Shown one piece after another: positions 22,656 to 34,239 of a DNA stretch of 64,000 nt. The stretch's first letter is position 1, and each line of letters opens with the position of its first letter. The notes beneath the pieces were generated by a model, which was not told the DNA's origin, did no database searches, and was given only the letters and a program-made list of their open reading frames with translations. Source of the DNA: Deroplatys truncata (Eukaryota; Arthropoda; Insecta; Mantodea; Mantidae); contig CM060987.1 in the NCBI GenBank assembly GCA_030765065.1, forward strand, positions 75,216,557 through 75,280,556, written 5' to 3'. Made by a program: the position numbers and the translations under genes.

Positions 22656-23927
22656 CAGGTGGTTGCCCCAGCTAAGTTCAGATGACTTTGAATTGTTCTC
22701 CCTCCTGTTGTTGATCCAGATGCTGATATTTGCTATTGCGTCAGTTTGCTGTGTGTGGCTGCAGTCTGCTGGTACAATCTGGAGCAAAATTTACTCTGTA
22801 ATAGCTTCTAAGGTCACTGATTTGTGGCAGGGCTACATTGTTGGACTTTCTGAGGCTGATTACAGCCTTTCAATGATAGCAGAAAGCTGCAAACAGGAAG
22901 GTCTTACTATAAAGAAGTCTTGTGTTTGGCATAGAACACAGCTGCACAAAAATGTATTCCCAGCTGAGGCCCAAAAGCTAACAAGAAAAAGGACACAACC
23001 AACATGAACCTAAAGGCTTAGTAGCTAAGGTGAAAGCATCAGTGACACAAGAAAACCCTCCAATTCAAAGAAGCATTGCCAACTGCAATTTGGAGGACAA
23101 TCCCAAAAATTTGGGTCTAAAATGGCGGTAAAAGGCATGAGGGCACATATTGAAAGATCAGCACATCAGATAAGCTTCACCAATGCAAGAAAACTTATGA
23201 ACACCAGCTAGCAGGTGAAAAGTAACAATGGATGGTTTCCTTAGATGAAGCATGTGTTTAGCTAGATGGCACAAACAAAACCCATACATTTTCCTATCAT
23301 CAAGTGGGCCAAATGGGTGCTCCAACTTATCTGGGAGAATAAGGAAACATTTTCCAATCAGTTCATGGTGGTTGTAGGATACTGCTTTCAGGACAAGCTC
23401 AGCATACACAGGGTTGCCAAAAAAGTAAAAGCTAATGCAGTCTACTACCAAAGGAATGCCATGGACCCAATGTTTGATGAACACATTCCCTGGTTGCATG
23501 GCGAGGATGATCGAAATGTTTGAATCCATTTGGATAAAGCATCCAGCCACACTTTTAGATCTTCCTGGGATTACTAGCACTGGAAAGTTGAGGAAATGGG
23601 TGTAAATGTGATACCATTTAAAAGGATCCCTGTGAAGCCATCAGATGTCTCACCAATGGATTTTTATGGATTTGGTGTCTGAAACAGCACCTTCTCTACG
23701 TCCCACCACAATTGAAGATCTTTGGAAAGTCTGCCAGGAGGAATGGGATAACATCCCCCTTCCTGTTCTACAGTGCAGTCTTGCACAATGGAAATTCTGC
23801 TGGAGAGCCATAGTTCAAGCCTGTGGACATTACATTGAACATAATAGGTGGTGGCAAAAGGGAATATACCATGAAAAAATGTAAGTAAAATGTGTGAGCT
23901 TAAGTGGGCCAACCATCCATACCTCTG
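22656..23927 (+). mobile_element. mariner-like element (DDxD type), degenerate, inside Gypsy integrase
   Basis: 1,272 bp between TA duplications (22654-22655, 23928-23929). The ends both begin CAG and share imperfect GGTTG/GCCCA blocks. Catalytic text: SLDEACVYLDGTNKTH (first Asp, about 23235-23290), IHLDKASSHTF (second), SDVSPMDFYGFG (third), then a C-terminal EEWDNIPLPVLQCSLAQWK. The helix-turn-helix start is LSMIAESCKQEGLTIKK. At least four frame breaks make it inactive. The subfamily is uncertain; the wide spacing before the third Asp is unlike classic mariner. Confidence 0.8.
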
Positions 23928-25846
23928 TAATTTTGCATGCACTTATGGTATGTTCAAAGTTCAGCATGTCCATTTGATGCACATGGAAAGGAACACATGT
24001 GATTGTTTGACCACATACAACTTCAAGAGTGATTGGAATTCATGGCTTGTGAAAGCAGATCATTGTCAGAAGCAAGGTTCTTGGCTGTCCATATTGTGCA
24101 AACAAAGATTCCAAAACATTTCATTTCATTATTAAGCTGTTTTGAAGAAAGTGGAAGCCTTGAGAGGCAATCAACATCCACATGTTGATCATATTTATTA
24201 TATTCAGTCTTAAAGTTGAGCACCTGTATGAAGGAGACAAGTTGTACTGTTCTTTTTTTCTAAATTTATGGATGAGGGACCTGTTGCCTATGGTTAATAC
24301 AAATCTTCTTCCATATAAGTAATTTAGAACTTTGCCACAACCCACTTGATGGAAAAAGTGTCATTCTCAATTCAAGAGTAGTTTTTCTCAGATTGTACAA
24401 GTCGCCTAAAGGTCACCTTGTTCCCTCTAATGGGAGCTAGAATTGCTCCCAATCCAAAACGAAGTGCATCTGTGGAGAGTACATTGGCATTGATGGTTCA
24501 TAGTGCTTGAGAAGTCCTTCAATACAGTTTCCTTTTTTGTGTTTTAAAACTTTTTTTTTGTAACTTTGTCTGTTTGAAGGGTATGTTGGACTGTGTCAGG
24601 TCATAAAGGAGTTTGGCCAAGATTGACAGGTTATTGCAGAACCTAGCATAAAACTTGACCATATCCAAGACAAAACATCTTGAGCATTTGAAGGAGTTTT
24701 ACATTTCAAGATGGCATCTATGATCTCTGTGGTCTTCCTAAAACCACCTCTGCTCACTAAATGGCCTAATAATTTGACTTCTTTTTGTAGAAATTTGTGC
24801 ATTTGTCAGGATTTAATCATATACCTTTTTCTGTGGGCCTTTTAAGGTTTTTAACTGCTTTGAGCTTTAACTATAATGTTGTCAAGGTCAACAGTCTCAC
24901 CAGGCATGTCTCAGATTTTTGATTCTACGCAACTTTGACAAATAGCAGGGGGCAGATGCAGTGCCGAATATAGGGTGATGAACATTAAAAAGCCCTCAGT
25001 GTGTGTTTATAGTTAGTATTTTGTAAGACTCTTCAGTGACAAGAATATGCAAAAATGCTGCCTTGATATCCAGATTGAGAATTCCTGACCTCCCTTGAGT
25101 TTTACAGGCATGTTGTCCAAACCTGAAAACGGGCGCCTACTGAGGGATATATTATTCAAAGGAATGACCGTCTCACTATAGTCTGTGCATATGTGAATAT
25201 TGTTGTTGGGTTTCTGGTGTTGCCCTCTGTAATTATGGTGCTCTGCTGATAATTTCTTTCCTCTCCAATCTTTATAACTCATTTTCCACTCTTGAGAATA
25301 GCATAAAGGGTATGCATCTAACTTACTTGCGTACTGGTTGAACATTTTCTTTCAAGTCTAGATTGTACAATAAATCATTGATAGCTTGAACGCTTTTGTG
25401 AAACAAACTTTCATATTTATGTAGCAATGCGTTTATTTCAGAATGAGTGGAAAATACCTCTGTGTATTAGGGATATTTCATGTATTATCCAGTCTCAACC
25501 AATTATAGATGAATACTTACTCAACTATGTTAATGGTAGCGTAAGGGTGGTGGTGCCTCTGTATGAATGTTTTAGGTTAGCCACTCCACAAAGATTTATT
25601 GAATTCTTATTATAACTGTAAATGTTGTAAACAAAAGGCATAAATTCAGTGGTTCCTAGACCAGGTATTCTTTTGAAGACGTTTTTGCTAATAATTGTAG
25701 TCAGAGAGCTAGTATCAACCTCTAGCAGTATTGTAATGCCATTCAGAAAAACATTAACAATCACTGGGGGAACATCCATGGATGAAGCTTTGACAGAGTA
25801 GGTGGGTAGTGACTCAGCAGAAGTATATTTGATAATTACCTCTTTT

Positions 25847-28717
25847 CTTTTGTTAATAGGGCATATTATAAGAAATTTTAAGGTATTAAATTTAAGTTCA
25901 ACCAGCGGGCATTATCCGCTGATTGTGGATTTTATGATGCACACAGCACAAGTAATACACAATCCAAGAGTGGAAAGGTACTGTAAAAAAGAGTATACTA
26001 ATTATAAATGGAAAGAAGACAATGTGATACATTTAAACAGACTCTAGGTTCAAATTATGGAAAGATATGTTTATGTGGAGTAACATTCAGGTTAAGAATA
26101 ATCAAATAGAGAGTGCAACAGATATCCTTAATACTGTTATGCAAAGGGCGGGAGAGGAAATGAAAACAAAAAAGAGGGTTTACATAAATGATAAGGGCTG
26201 GTTTGATGAAGAATGTAGGCATCAAAAAGACAAGTAAAACAACTGCTGGTTAGGTGGAGGGAAATAGGTGATAGAAAATCTAGGGACGATTATATGCAAG
26301 GGAGGAACTCACATAATTTATTGCTAGAACAAAAGAAAAGGGACTGGAGGGAAAGTAATGAAAGGAATTTGATAGTGTTTAAATGAAAATAATGTTAATT
26401 AGATATGGCAGGTTCTTAAGTTGACCTATAATAAATGTGTAACTAAACCCAATATTGAGCCAGGACAATGGATGAGTATTTTAAAGCATTATATGGGGAA
26501 GACAGGAGTATAGGAATTACGGGATTTCTGGAAATAGGGAATGTTTTTGTAGAGATATTGGATGGTGAAATTAGAAATGAGGAAATAATAAAAAAGTTAA
26601 GTTACTGAAGAAAAATAAAACTACTGGAATTGATGGCATCCCAACAGTGTTTTTTTAAGGAGTGGTGTACTGAAACAGGGAGAGTGAAAATTTTATTAGA
26701 TTTATTTAATGTAATTATTAGAAAGGGTTATGTACCTAAACGATGGAGAGAAGCTATCATCCATCCTATATATAAAAGGCAAGGGCAATGTCGATAAACC
26801 TTATAACTACAGAGGTATTGCATTACTACCTAATATAGGAAAACTTTTTGCGGGCATTTTGGTGGCTAGACTACATATTTGGGTTGAATATAATATCCTT
26901 TCGGAATTCCAGATGGGCTTTCGCAAGGGCAGGAGAACAACTGATAATTTATTTATTATAAAAACATTAGTAGACAAATATTTCAAAGAAAAAAGGGGTA
27001 AATTGTATAGGGCTTTTGTAGACTTAGAGAAAGCTTATGACCGAATTGAGTTACAACTTCTGTGGCATAAATTAGTGTGTAAGGGAGTAAGTCAGCAATT
27101 GGTGAATATTCTTAAAGCATTGTATTTTGAGAACACCTTCTGTGTAAGGGTGGAGACAGGCTGTGTAACAAGAGAAATTCAACAAAAGAAAGGCCTCAGG
27201 CAAGGATGTAAGTTAAGCCCAGTTTTATTTAATTTATACATAGATGATGTTTTAGTAGAAATTGGAAGGAATAATAACTGTGCACCAGTAATTAACAACA
27301 TCCAAATCCCAGGACTTGTTTTTGCAGATGATCTAGTGGTAGGATCTATTACAGTAAGTGGTTTAAAACAATCATTACAAGCAATTGATGTATATTATAA
27401 AGAATGGAGGTTAAAAGTAAATCAAGAGAAAACACAGATTGTGGTATTCAAAAAGGGGGGAAAATTAAGCAAATATGAAAAGTGGAAGGGAGAGAATAAG
27501 GATTACAGGTTGCTGCATGACTATTTATTTAGGAGTAAAAATAGATGAAGGTAATAAATAGGAGAAACAAAAGAAATTTGCATTGGCAAAAGGTAAAGGA
27601 GCTATGGCAGCAATCAGAAGCTGCAAATATAGAGTACCTAATATAAATGTTAAGTGGCTGGAAAAAGTTTATGAGATGGCTGTGGAGGCAAAAATGATGT
27701 ATGGTATAGAAATATGAGGATTAGATAGAGGATGGGAAAGTATAGATGAAGTGCACAGGATGTTTTGTAGAGAAATACTAGGGTTACCGTAGGCAATTGT
27801 AAGACAGGTAGCATAATTAAAGATGGGCAGGCTGGCGACTAAGGGGAAGATAATGGAAAGAGCTTTGAAATTTTGGTCCAGAACTTTAAATCTAGAAAAA
27901 AGTAATGTGTTAAGACAGTGTATAGAATACCAAGCGAATAGTTTAATGAATGATGGATGGGTAAGTAATTTACGGAACATTTTGGAGAAAAATGGGTTAG
28001 GAGAAATGTGGAGAAAGAGAGAAAATAATGTGAAGAATTTTTGGAAAAAGGCAAGAAAAAGACTAGAAGATATAGAAATACAAAACATGTTCATTGAGAT
28101 TGCTGAAAAGAGCTCATTGGTGTGTTATAGGCCAATGAAAAGTACATGGGGTAGGGAAAAATATATAGACATAGTAAATAAAGAAGAGAGAGAATCTATT
28201 GCATGGGTAAGAACTGGAGCATGAAGGCTAAGAGGGTTAAGACAGGGTATTTCAAAACCAATGTCGGATATGTGGTGGTAATGAAGACATTGAACACACA
28301 GTATTTAAGTGCCAAGGAACAGAAAATTGGAGAAGAGAGTTTATTAAAAAGAAGTGGTTGAAGGGGGATAGAAATACACTTATAATCGAAATGATGTGTA
28401 AGGATGCTAGGAGCATTGGACTGTTTTTATGTAAAGTAAAAAATAAATGGCTTTGGACAGTGAATAGAGAAAAGTAAGAGGTAGTGTACCTTACCTTGAA
28501 TGGAAAACTATGGTGAATGTGTGATGGTAAAGTAATCAATAAGTGAAAAGTGAAAAACAAGTGGAAATAGGACATGAAAAACTTTAATAAGATAATTTAT
28601 TGATGATAAATTGTAAAATGTAAATAAACTGTAGTGATTGTCTACAGAATGAGTGGCCAGGGTCAGAGTTCAGTAGACAATCAAATTGTAAATCTCTTAG
28701 CACAATAAAAACAAAAC
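25847..28717 (+). mobile_element. Non-LTR retrotransposon (LINE), 5' truncated, with 13-bp target duplication
   Basis: The insertion is flanked by AATTACCTCTTTT at 25834-25846 and 28718-28730. It starts inside the endonuclease domain (a GHYPLIVDF motif at about 25905-25930). The reverse transcriptase is open at 26730-27548: YNYRGIALLPNIGKLF, FQMGFRKGRRTTDNLF, AFVDLEKAYDRIE, GLRQGCKLSPVLFNLYIDD, and the catalytic FADDLVV. A C-terminal domain at 27823-28224 has EERESIAWVRTGA, and a CRICGG...EHT...C zinc knuckle follows. Several stops and frameshifts occur outside the RT. The tail is CACAATAAAAACAAAAC. The clade is not certain. Confidence 0.88.
26730..27548 (+). pseudogene. LINE reverse transcriptase open frame
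   Basis: 272 codons covering most of the RT fingers and palm: the AFVDLEKAYDRI block carries the first catalytic Asp and FADD the other two, so all three catalytic aspartates remain. The frame breaks at its end into the next segment, which continues in another frame. It is part of the 5'-truncated LINE and cannot make a complete ORF2 protein. Confidence 0.85.
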
Positions 28718-29471
28718 AATTACCTCTTTTACTTCCTTATGTCCCTTTTTAAAACTGGTCTGCTCAACATGATTGGGTTTTTTGAATTAAGAATAGAACA
28801 AATTGTTTGCTCTGCTCTTTTTTTGCTGTATATTTATATTTAGCAGATTTCAAACTCTGCAATGTTTTGGAAAGGAATGTTTTTTTTCTTTGCTAGCTCC
28901 CAATGGTTTTTTGCAACTCTTTAGTAGATTGACATCAGTGCTTGTCAGAAGGATATGCAATATTTTCTTTGTTCCCCTTTGTTTCAATAGCCAAAGCTAT
29001 TTGCAAAGTTTTGTCCAGACTTATATTGTTCTCCTCAAAAAGATGATTGAGAATAATTTTTTATTTAAAACCTTTTGCAAAAACATCCCATAATGTAGTA
29101 TTTAGGATAGAATTTGGGTATCTACTTGGAGTGACCAATTTTCGTAATTCTGACATATACTGTGGTGTAGACCTGCCCTCATGCTGCCTTGTGTTTTAAC
29201 AGTGCATGGTGAGCTGGGATAGCTGGAGGCTTAGAATTTAGATGTTCTTTCAGGAAGTATTAAGTTTGCCAAATATTTTATTGATTTATTCTTCTAGATG
29301 TAGAAGATTTTTTTAGTAAGCTGAACAGTTATGGTCCAATAAGTAATACAAAAATGGGAGTTTTTACATATCGGTAACCTCCTGGGGTTCAAAAAATTCT
29401 GTAGGTCTTCCAGTGTACATATCAAAATCTTCAATAACCATTTCATTATATATACAAATTGAATGTCTTTA

Positions 29472-29745
29472 TTGACTAATTTTGAAGATTTAGAAGCTAG
29501 TAACAGTGATGTGTCATAATTTAAGATAAAGAGAGTTGAGGGTTGTTACACTACATCACTAAAATATTCTTACTTGAACGCATTTTGGGAGACGGCTTGT
29601 TCCCATCGTCAGCATGTTCTCAAGATGATGACCGGAAACATCAGTTGAGAACATGCTGATGATGGGAACAAGCCATCTCCCGAAACACATTCAAGTAAGA
29701 ATATTTTAGTGATTTAGTGTAACAACCCTCAACTCTCTTTATCTT
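29472..29745. mobile_element. Penelope-type terminal hairpin insertion
   Basis: Arms 29523-29623 and 29645-29745 are inverted copies of about 101 bp with about 7 mismatches, separated by 21 bp. Each arm includes CAACCCTCAACTCTCTTTAT and GGGAACAAGCC near a CTCCCGAAAC block, like the tail of Penelope-type elements. The whole is flanked by the direct repeat GAATGTCTTTA (29461-29471, 29746-29756), so it is an insertion, and Gypsy gag text continues on both sides. Confidence 0.75.
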
Positions 29746-29958
29746 GAATGTCTTTAATTCTTCTGGTATTAGCTTGAGGATTTTGCTCTGCTGATGCCTT
29801 CTGTTACATCTGGATGGCTCTGAGAAGATCCTTCACTATTTGCTACAAGCTGCAATTTCCATTTCAGTGATTTTACTTGTAATCTCTTATATAAAACTGC
29901 AGAGTTGCCTGTACATGCTTTGTGTATATTATTGACTGTGCCAGTATTACATACTCTA

Positions 29959-30080
29959 GCACTTGATGAAAGTGGAGTCAACCTAAACACTCTTACTAGC
30001 TTCACTCACCTATTTATTTTGCATAACATGTATCCTGAGCATGAGCTCACATCATCAGTCAACAGCCACTTTCATCAAGT
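29959..30080. repeat. Perfect 16-bp inverted repeat, 90-bp loop
   Basis: CACTTGATGAAAGTGG at 29959-29974 pairs with CCACTTTCATCAAGTG at 30065-30080. The loop includes CTCACATCATCAGTCAACAG. It may be another small hairpin element at the edge of the Gypsy relic; its class is unknown. Confidence 0.6.
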
Positions 30081-32266
30081 GTATTTTATTAATTGCTTCA
30101 CTGTGTGTGATTCCACTACTTTTTGGATAGTTGTAGGTGTTAAAATGAACAACTATTGTATAGCTATGTCACTTTGTTTTTCCCTTCTTCTTTTTATGAA
30201 ACATACAAATTAATGATGTAATACATAACAAAAGAGGACAGCAAAGATGTATACAACACTTTTCCATTGTGTGGAAGCATAGACAATGATTTTTATTCTG
30301 TTTTAGAACATGATTAAACTAAAATATGGAGGAATCAATACCAATGAAATGGCTTCAGGTACCAATAGAGATAGTAAAGGTAAGGTTCATGAGAACAAGA
30401 AATGTAAGAGAGATTATAAGGATAGGGGGATTATTAGGAAAAATTAAAGAAGAGTAGAGAAGAAAAATTTAATATCATGAAGCTACAAAAGGATATTTTA
30501 GAGTTGGTATATTAAGGCTGGTTCACAACAGCCTGAGAATGGTAACAAAATGGAAATGAGAATGGGAAGCAGTGCAGCATACAAGATTTGGGTTCACAAC
30601 AGTCCAGTAACAAGAATGGGAATGCCAATATCAATGATCATATTGGTCACAAAGTGGAAAGTCGATTTTGCACATTGGGATTTTATTTGTTTTTAACTGA
30701 CCAATGATACTTTTACACCTGCTTCTAACTCGGCCAGCATAATTGGGTTAGCCAACATTAAAATTTGATAGAGAAACATTATCTAAATGTATATCCATTA
30801 CATTTCCAATTCCTCTAGTTTATCAGCTTTCATTCCTTATTTAATGGCATACATTAAAGTTGTTTTTGTTCTTTGTTAATTTCTACATGTTTCTGCTGTT
30901 CTTTGTTGCTTTTGTCATTGTTTTTGAGGCAATAGCCAGTTTTGAGCTGCATATAAACAAACTACAGATGACGCTTTCCCTAGAAGAAACAACGCTCAAT
31001 GGATCTGTAGGTATCAGGGTATGAGGTTAGGAAGTACATATGCTACTAATTTCTTCCAGTTTCATATTTCTATCTTGCAATTATAGGCAACACTAGCAGC
31101 TGTTTATGTCACGGCCGCTAGAATAACCTGTAGAGTGAAGAGTTTAATAAGCACAATATGGATCTAATATGCCATGCCAGGGAGTGCGAACGAGAAAGCT
31201 AAAATTTGGCCAAGTCATCTTTCCAGTTCGTGGGGCCTGGGAAAACTTTCCATCAATTGTGAATGCTCTCATTAGAATACATGTATTTCAACTTTCTCAT
31301 TCTTGTTTCCATTCTTGGTTATAGTGATCCAGCCGTTACTGTGTGCTATAGTAATGATGATTAGGTTAGGGCTAAATATGGCATGCAATACATCACTCAT
31401 GCTGTTGGATATATTCATGCAAGAGGCAACTCAAGTGTTGGTAGTTAGTAATGTAAATGGTAGTAAGAGTTTGTATACCTATATATTAATTGTATATATT
31501 AAGAAGATGAAATAAATTAATTCATTTATTATTTAGATAATGAGAAAACAAGTGAAGGTGTGTTAAGTAAAGAATGTTATCCAAACAAATATTAGTGGAT
31601 TTAATTTGAAACTGAAGAAACGTAAGAGCAGCTTATTTGAAGAGTCTATTAAAAATGTTCAATTTTTTGGATTGTTTCCTAAAATGTTTACTAAATATCA
31701 AAATGCAAGGTATAAAATGTTGCAAAAGACCTGAAATGCAGTATTATGCGCATGAAAATAGAAACTTGACAAGCTCTCCATAAAATGTGTTAAAATTGTG
31801 AAAGTATAATCAAAAGTTTTAAGTTAGCTCTATGGTTTGAAAGCTATTTCAAGAAGAAAATCCAAGAAAAGGAGCTGTGTTAGTATGAACCCATCATAGA
31901 TATACTCGAAATAATTTCGAAGCATATTTGATATAGATTATTAATGAACAGAAAATATTACACAAAGTATTTACATAGGTATGGTGTTTTAGTGTGAAGG
32001 TTTTGTCTGACTGGAGCGAAGGAAAAATGAGCAATAATAAGCTTTAGTTATACAGTGGCATTAAGGACTCATTATTTATAGAAGGCTCATAGTATATTTG
32101 TATTCTGCACATCTATTACCTGTTGCTGCAATTAATGAAATGTGGATATTCAAACTTGAAATTGTTAAAATGCATTTAATACAGATCTGTTATTATTTCA
32201 TAAGAAAACATCTTTAAAAAGCTATCTCTAGTAAAGAAAAATACTTCTCTGCTCTTGTGTTAATAG
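30081..32266. other. MCCC1 intron 2 end, no feature seen
   Basis: Apparently unique sequence. GGTTCACAACAG occurs twice (about 30520 and 30592) in otherwise unstructured DNA. No exon or element was recognised. Confidence 0.45.
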
Positions 32267-32484
32267 GCTGATGAAGCTTACAACATTGGTCATGCACCTT
32301 CCCAGGAGAGCTATTTAAGAAAAGAAGTAATAATTGATGTGGCCAAAGCTACTGCATGTGAAGCCATCCATCCTGGTTATGGTTTTTTATCAGAAAATAC
32401 GGAATTTGCAGAGCTCTGTCAGAGATCAAATGTAATATTTATTGGACCTCCAGCTAAAGCTATTCGTGACATGGGAATCAAAAG
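32267..32484 (+). CDS. MCCC1: MCCC1 coding exon 3 (biotin carboxylase N-domain)
   Basis: Exon 3 (218 nt) lies after a TTAATAG acceptor and ends AAAAG|GTTTGT, leaving two bases of codon 157. It encodes residues 85-156. Visible family motifs are ADEAYNIG, then [18 protein letters not shown], and [15 protein letters not shown]. The [10 protein letters not shown] block is the classic biotin-carboxylase N-domain signature. The frame is intact. The preceding 12.2-kb intron carries the nested Gypsy/LINE/Penelope cluster. Confidence 0.97.
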
Positions 32485-32700
32485 GTTTGTAACCTCAATT
32501 AAATAAAAGCATTTATTGTCTGTAGCACAGTGTTAAAGTTAATAAAACACTCATGCAAAATAAAACAAATGCATTAGTCATGTAAATTAGCTATTGTCAT
32601 AGATTATTATTATTATTACTCTATTTATTTTACATCGCTTTAACTACAGGGTCATATTACAATGGATATATTAGTGGATAACTCTTAGACCGAGGTGTGG

Positions 32701-33141
32701 CAGACAGCCTTCTAGGTCTCATCCCTGTAACCACCCACTTCGTTGTGTCCACAGAGACCCTAGCACATAGTAAATGGATCCCCTGCCCCTTGCTGTGTAG
32801 ATGGCATTAGGATGCCATCCAGTCTAACCACCGCCCTCATAAGAAAGGTGTACAGTTAGCCTTCTAGGTCTCATCCTTGTAACCACACACTTTGATGCTC
32901 CACAGAGACCCTAGTGCACAGCAACTGCATCTTCTGCTTAGTGTCATGCAGATGGCATTAGGGTGCCATCCAGTTCAACCGCCGCCCTCACACAGAAAGG
33001 TGGACAGTCAGCTTCTAGGTCTCATCCTTGTAACCATGCCATCTTGCTTTGTCACGTGTCCACAGAGGCCCTAGCATATAGCAGCCGGATCTTCTGCTTC
33101 ATGCTGTGCAGATGGCATTAGGGTGCCATCCAGTTTACCTG
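32701..33141. repeat. ~150-bp tandem repeat, three units
   Basis: Units start near 32701, 32851 and 33003. Shared landmarks: CTTCTAGGTCTCATCC, CCACAGAGACCCTAG, GATGGCATTAGG(A/G)TGCCATCCAGT. Each unit has a palindromic centre, GATGGCATTAGGGTGCCATC. The units differ by 10-20 % by eye. A TA-flanked element sits just to the right. Confidence 0.85.
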
Positions 33142-33191
33142 CTTTCATTGCCAATGGATAGATGGCACAGCATTCGCTATTACCACCTATA

Positions 33192-34235
33192 CCCCCGCCG
33201 CTATAACGTTGCACTTGACAGTTCGTGTGGCTTTGCGTAAGGTTGGCTACATCGTGGTTGCGTCGTTGCCAGAGTGGCTAGTAAACAACAACAGCTGATT
33301 GTTCTCATTTCTATCGTGTCTAAGCCGCATACAAAAAGTGTACGTAAGTAGCGAACGTCACTGAATAATAACTATTTCGTATTATTATTGTTAATTGAAA
33401 ATAAGCGATATAAGCAGCTTTGGTATGGTCGGATACTCCTTTCTATGATAATAGGCATAAATGTGTCTCTACGTATGGCGTCTAATTGGAAAGCATCAAT
33501 ATTTGTGACTGGACGAGGCTTCTTTTCTTTCTTCCCTGGAGTTGATAGAAATACCTGTTGTGTTCCAGATGGTTCAGGAATTTTGTCCTCTTTCTCTTGT
33601 AGTTTCACTCCTTTGTGAACAACAGTTCTCGTGCTTAAACCAAGAGCTGCTGCAGTTCGTTGTACGGCTTTATCAGCAGGAATAGAGGGATTTCCGTGAA
33701 GCTTCACGTACTCCTTTTCCTGTTCAAAGAACTCCCGGGTTCTCCTTAATAGTTCCAATGCCTGACTATTAAGTGGCACACCTCGGCGCAAAGGATTTTC
33801 ACTTCGTGAATCATCACTCGGCGATCGGCGTCGTTTTTCCGACATTGTCGCACTTAAGTTTCGTTTAAATAAATAATATGAATGAAATATATATAAAATA
33901 CATAAATATAAATAAATAAATGTATAAACGAACAATAACAAAACTATCAAACAATAACCACAAATCTAAATAACAAATAACAATGAACAATATGTAGCTT
34001 GCAAAGAACAACTCGACGCTCTGCTAGAGATTCACAAACTGAAGCACGTGGTTGGGAATAGTTACATCCGGCAACAGAGCCGATTCTAGATCCGGTTCCG
34101 CTTTGTCATCGACCATCCGGAATGCTGCCTTGTGATTGGTTTAGGAAGTCAAACGGTTGAAGCTTTTCATCTGTTTTTTCGCGAGTGTACCAACTTAAAC
34201 GCTAGCTGTCAAGTGCAACGTTATAGCGGCGGGGG
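33192..34235 (-). mobile_element. Tc1/mariner-superfamily deletion derivative, perfect 30-bp ends
   Basis: 1,044 bp with perfect 30-bp terminal inverted repeats (33192-33221, 34206-34235) starting CCCCCGCCGCTATAACGTTG, flanked by TA (33190-33191, 34236-34237). It encodes only the N-terminal part of a transposase (33372-33845). The DDE catalytic half is missing. The perfect ends and intact frame point to recent activity using a transposase supplied elsewhere. It sits next to, and probably inside, the transposase relic at 34240-35080. Confidence 0.9.
33372..33845 (-). CDS. Transposase DNA-binding domain only, uninterrupted
   Basis: 157 codons from ATG at 33845-33843. The start MSEKRRRSPSDD is basic; residues 21-60 carry RTREFFEQEKEYVKLHG; AVQRTAAALGLSTRTV (about 65-80) is a likely helix-turn-helix; then a TPGKKEKKPRPVTNIDAFQL linker typical of a Tc1/mariner-like transposase family seen in many insects. 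After about residue 127 (RRDTF) the family text stops and an unrelated tail follows, marking the internal deletion. A longer upstream frame exists, but the extra residues are hydrophobic junk. It could act as a DNA-binding repressor or simply be a leftover; the sequence does not decide. Confidence 0.65.
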   Translation of the reverse strand: MSEKRRRSPSDDSRSENPLRRGVPLNSQALELLRRTREFFEQEKEYVKLHGNPSIPADKAVQRTAAALGLSTRTVVHKGVKLQEKEDKIPEPSGTQQVFLSTPGKKEKKPRPVTNIDAFQLDAIRRDTFMPIIIERSIRPYQSCLYRLFSINNNNTK

Positions 34236-34239
34236 TATA

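Larger units (their letters stand above)
23928..30070 (-). mobile_element. Ty3/Gypsy-type retrotransposon relic, multiply interrupted
   Basis: On the minus strand, from right to left: gag (about 28745-29960, with MSELRKLVTPSRYPNSIL and LDKTLQIALAIETKGNKE), a retropepsin-like piece (25525-25779), reverse transcriptase pieces (25013-25345 with ICTDYSETV; 24596-24802 with KLLGHLVSRGGF), RNase H (24121-24345, NYLYGRRFVLTIGN), a DCLSRLPL motif near 24170, and an ASNGHAE-like integrase trace at 23935-24000. It carries many stops. It is split by the LINE at 25847-28717 and by the Penelope hairpin at 29472-29745, and cut by the mariner-like element at 22656-23927. No LTRs were identified, so both ends are approximate. 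It is an old retrotransposon, not an active element. Confidence 0.75.

Noticed and set aside
23158-23942. Minus-strand frames of 92 and 140 codons
   Set aside because: They are shadows of the mariner-like transposase on the plus strand.
27669-28094. 141-codon minus-strand frame
   Set aside because: It is the complement of the LINE C-terminal domain.
24010-29960. Endogenous virus rather than retrotransposon
   Set aside because: Only gag, protease, RT, RNase H and integrase traces typical of Gypsy-type elements are seen; no envelope-like frame was found.
32701-33141. CRISPR-like array
   Set aside because: Units are about 150 bp, diverged, without spacers, in a eukaryotic intron.
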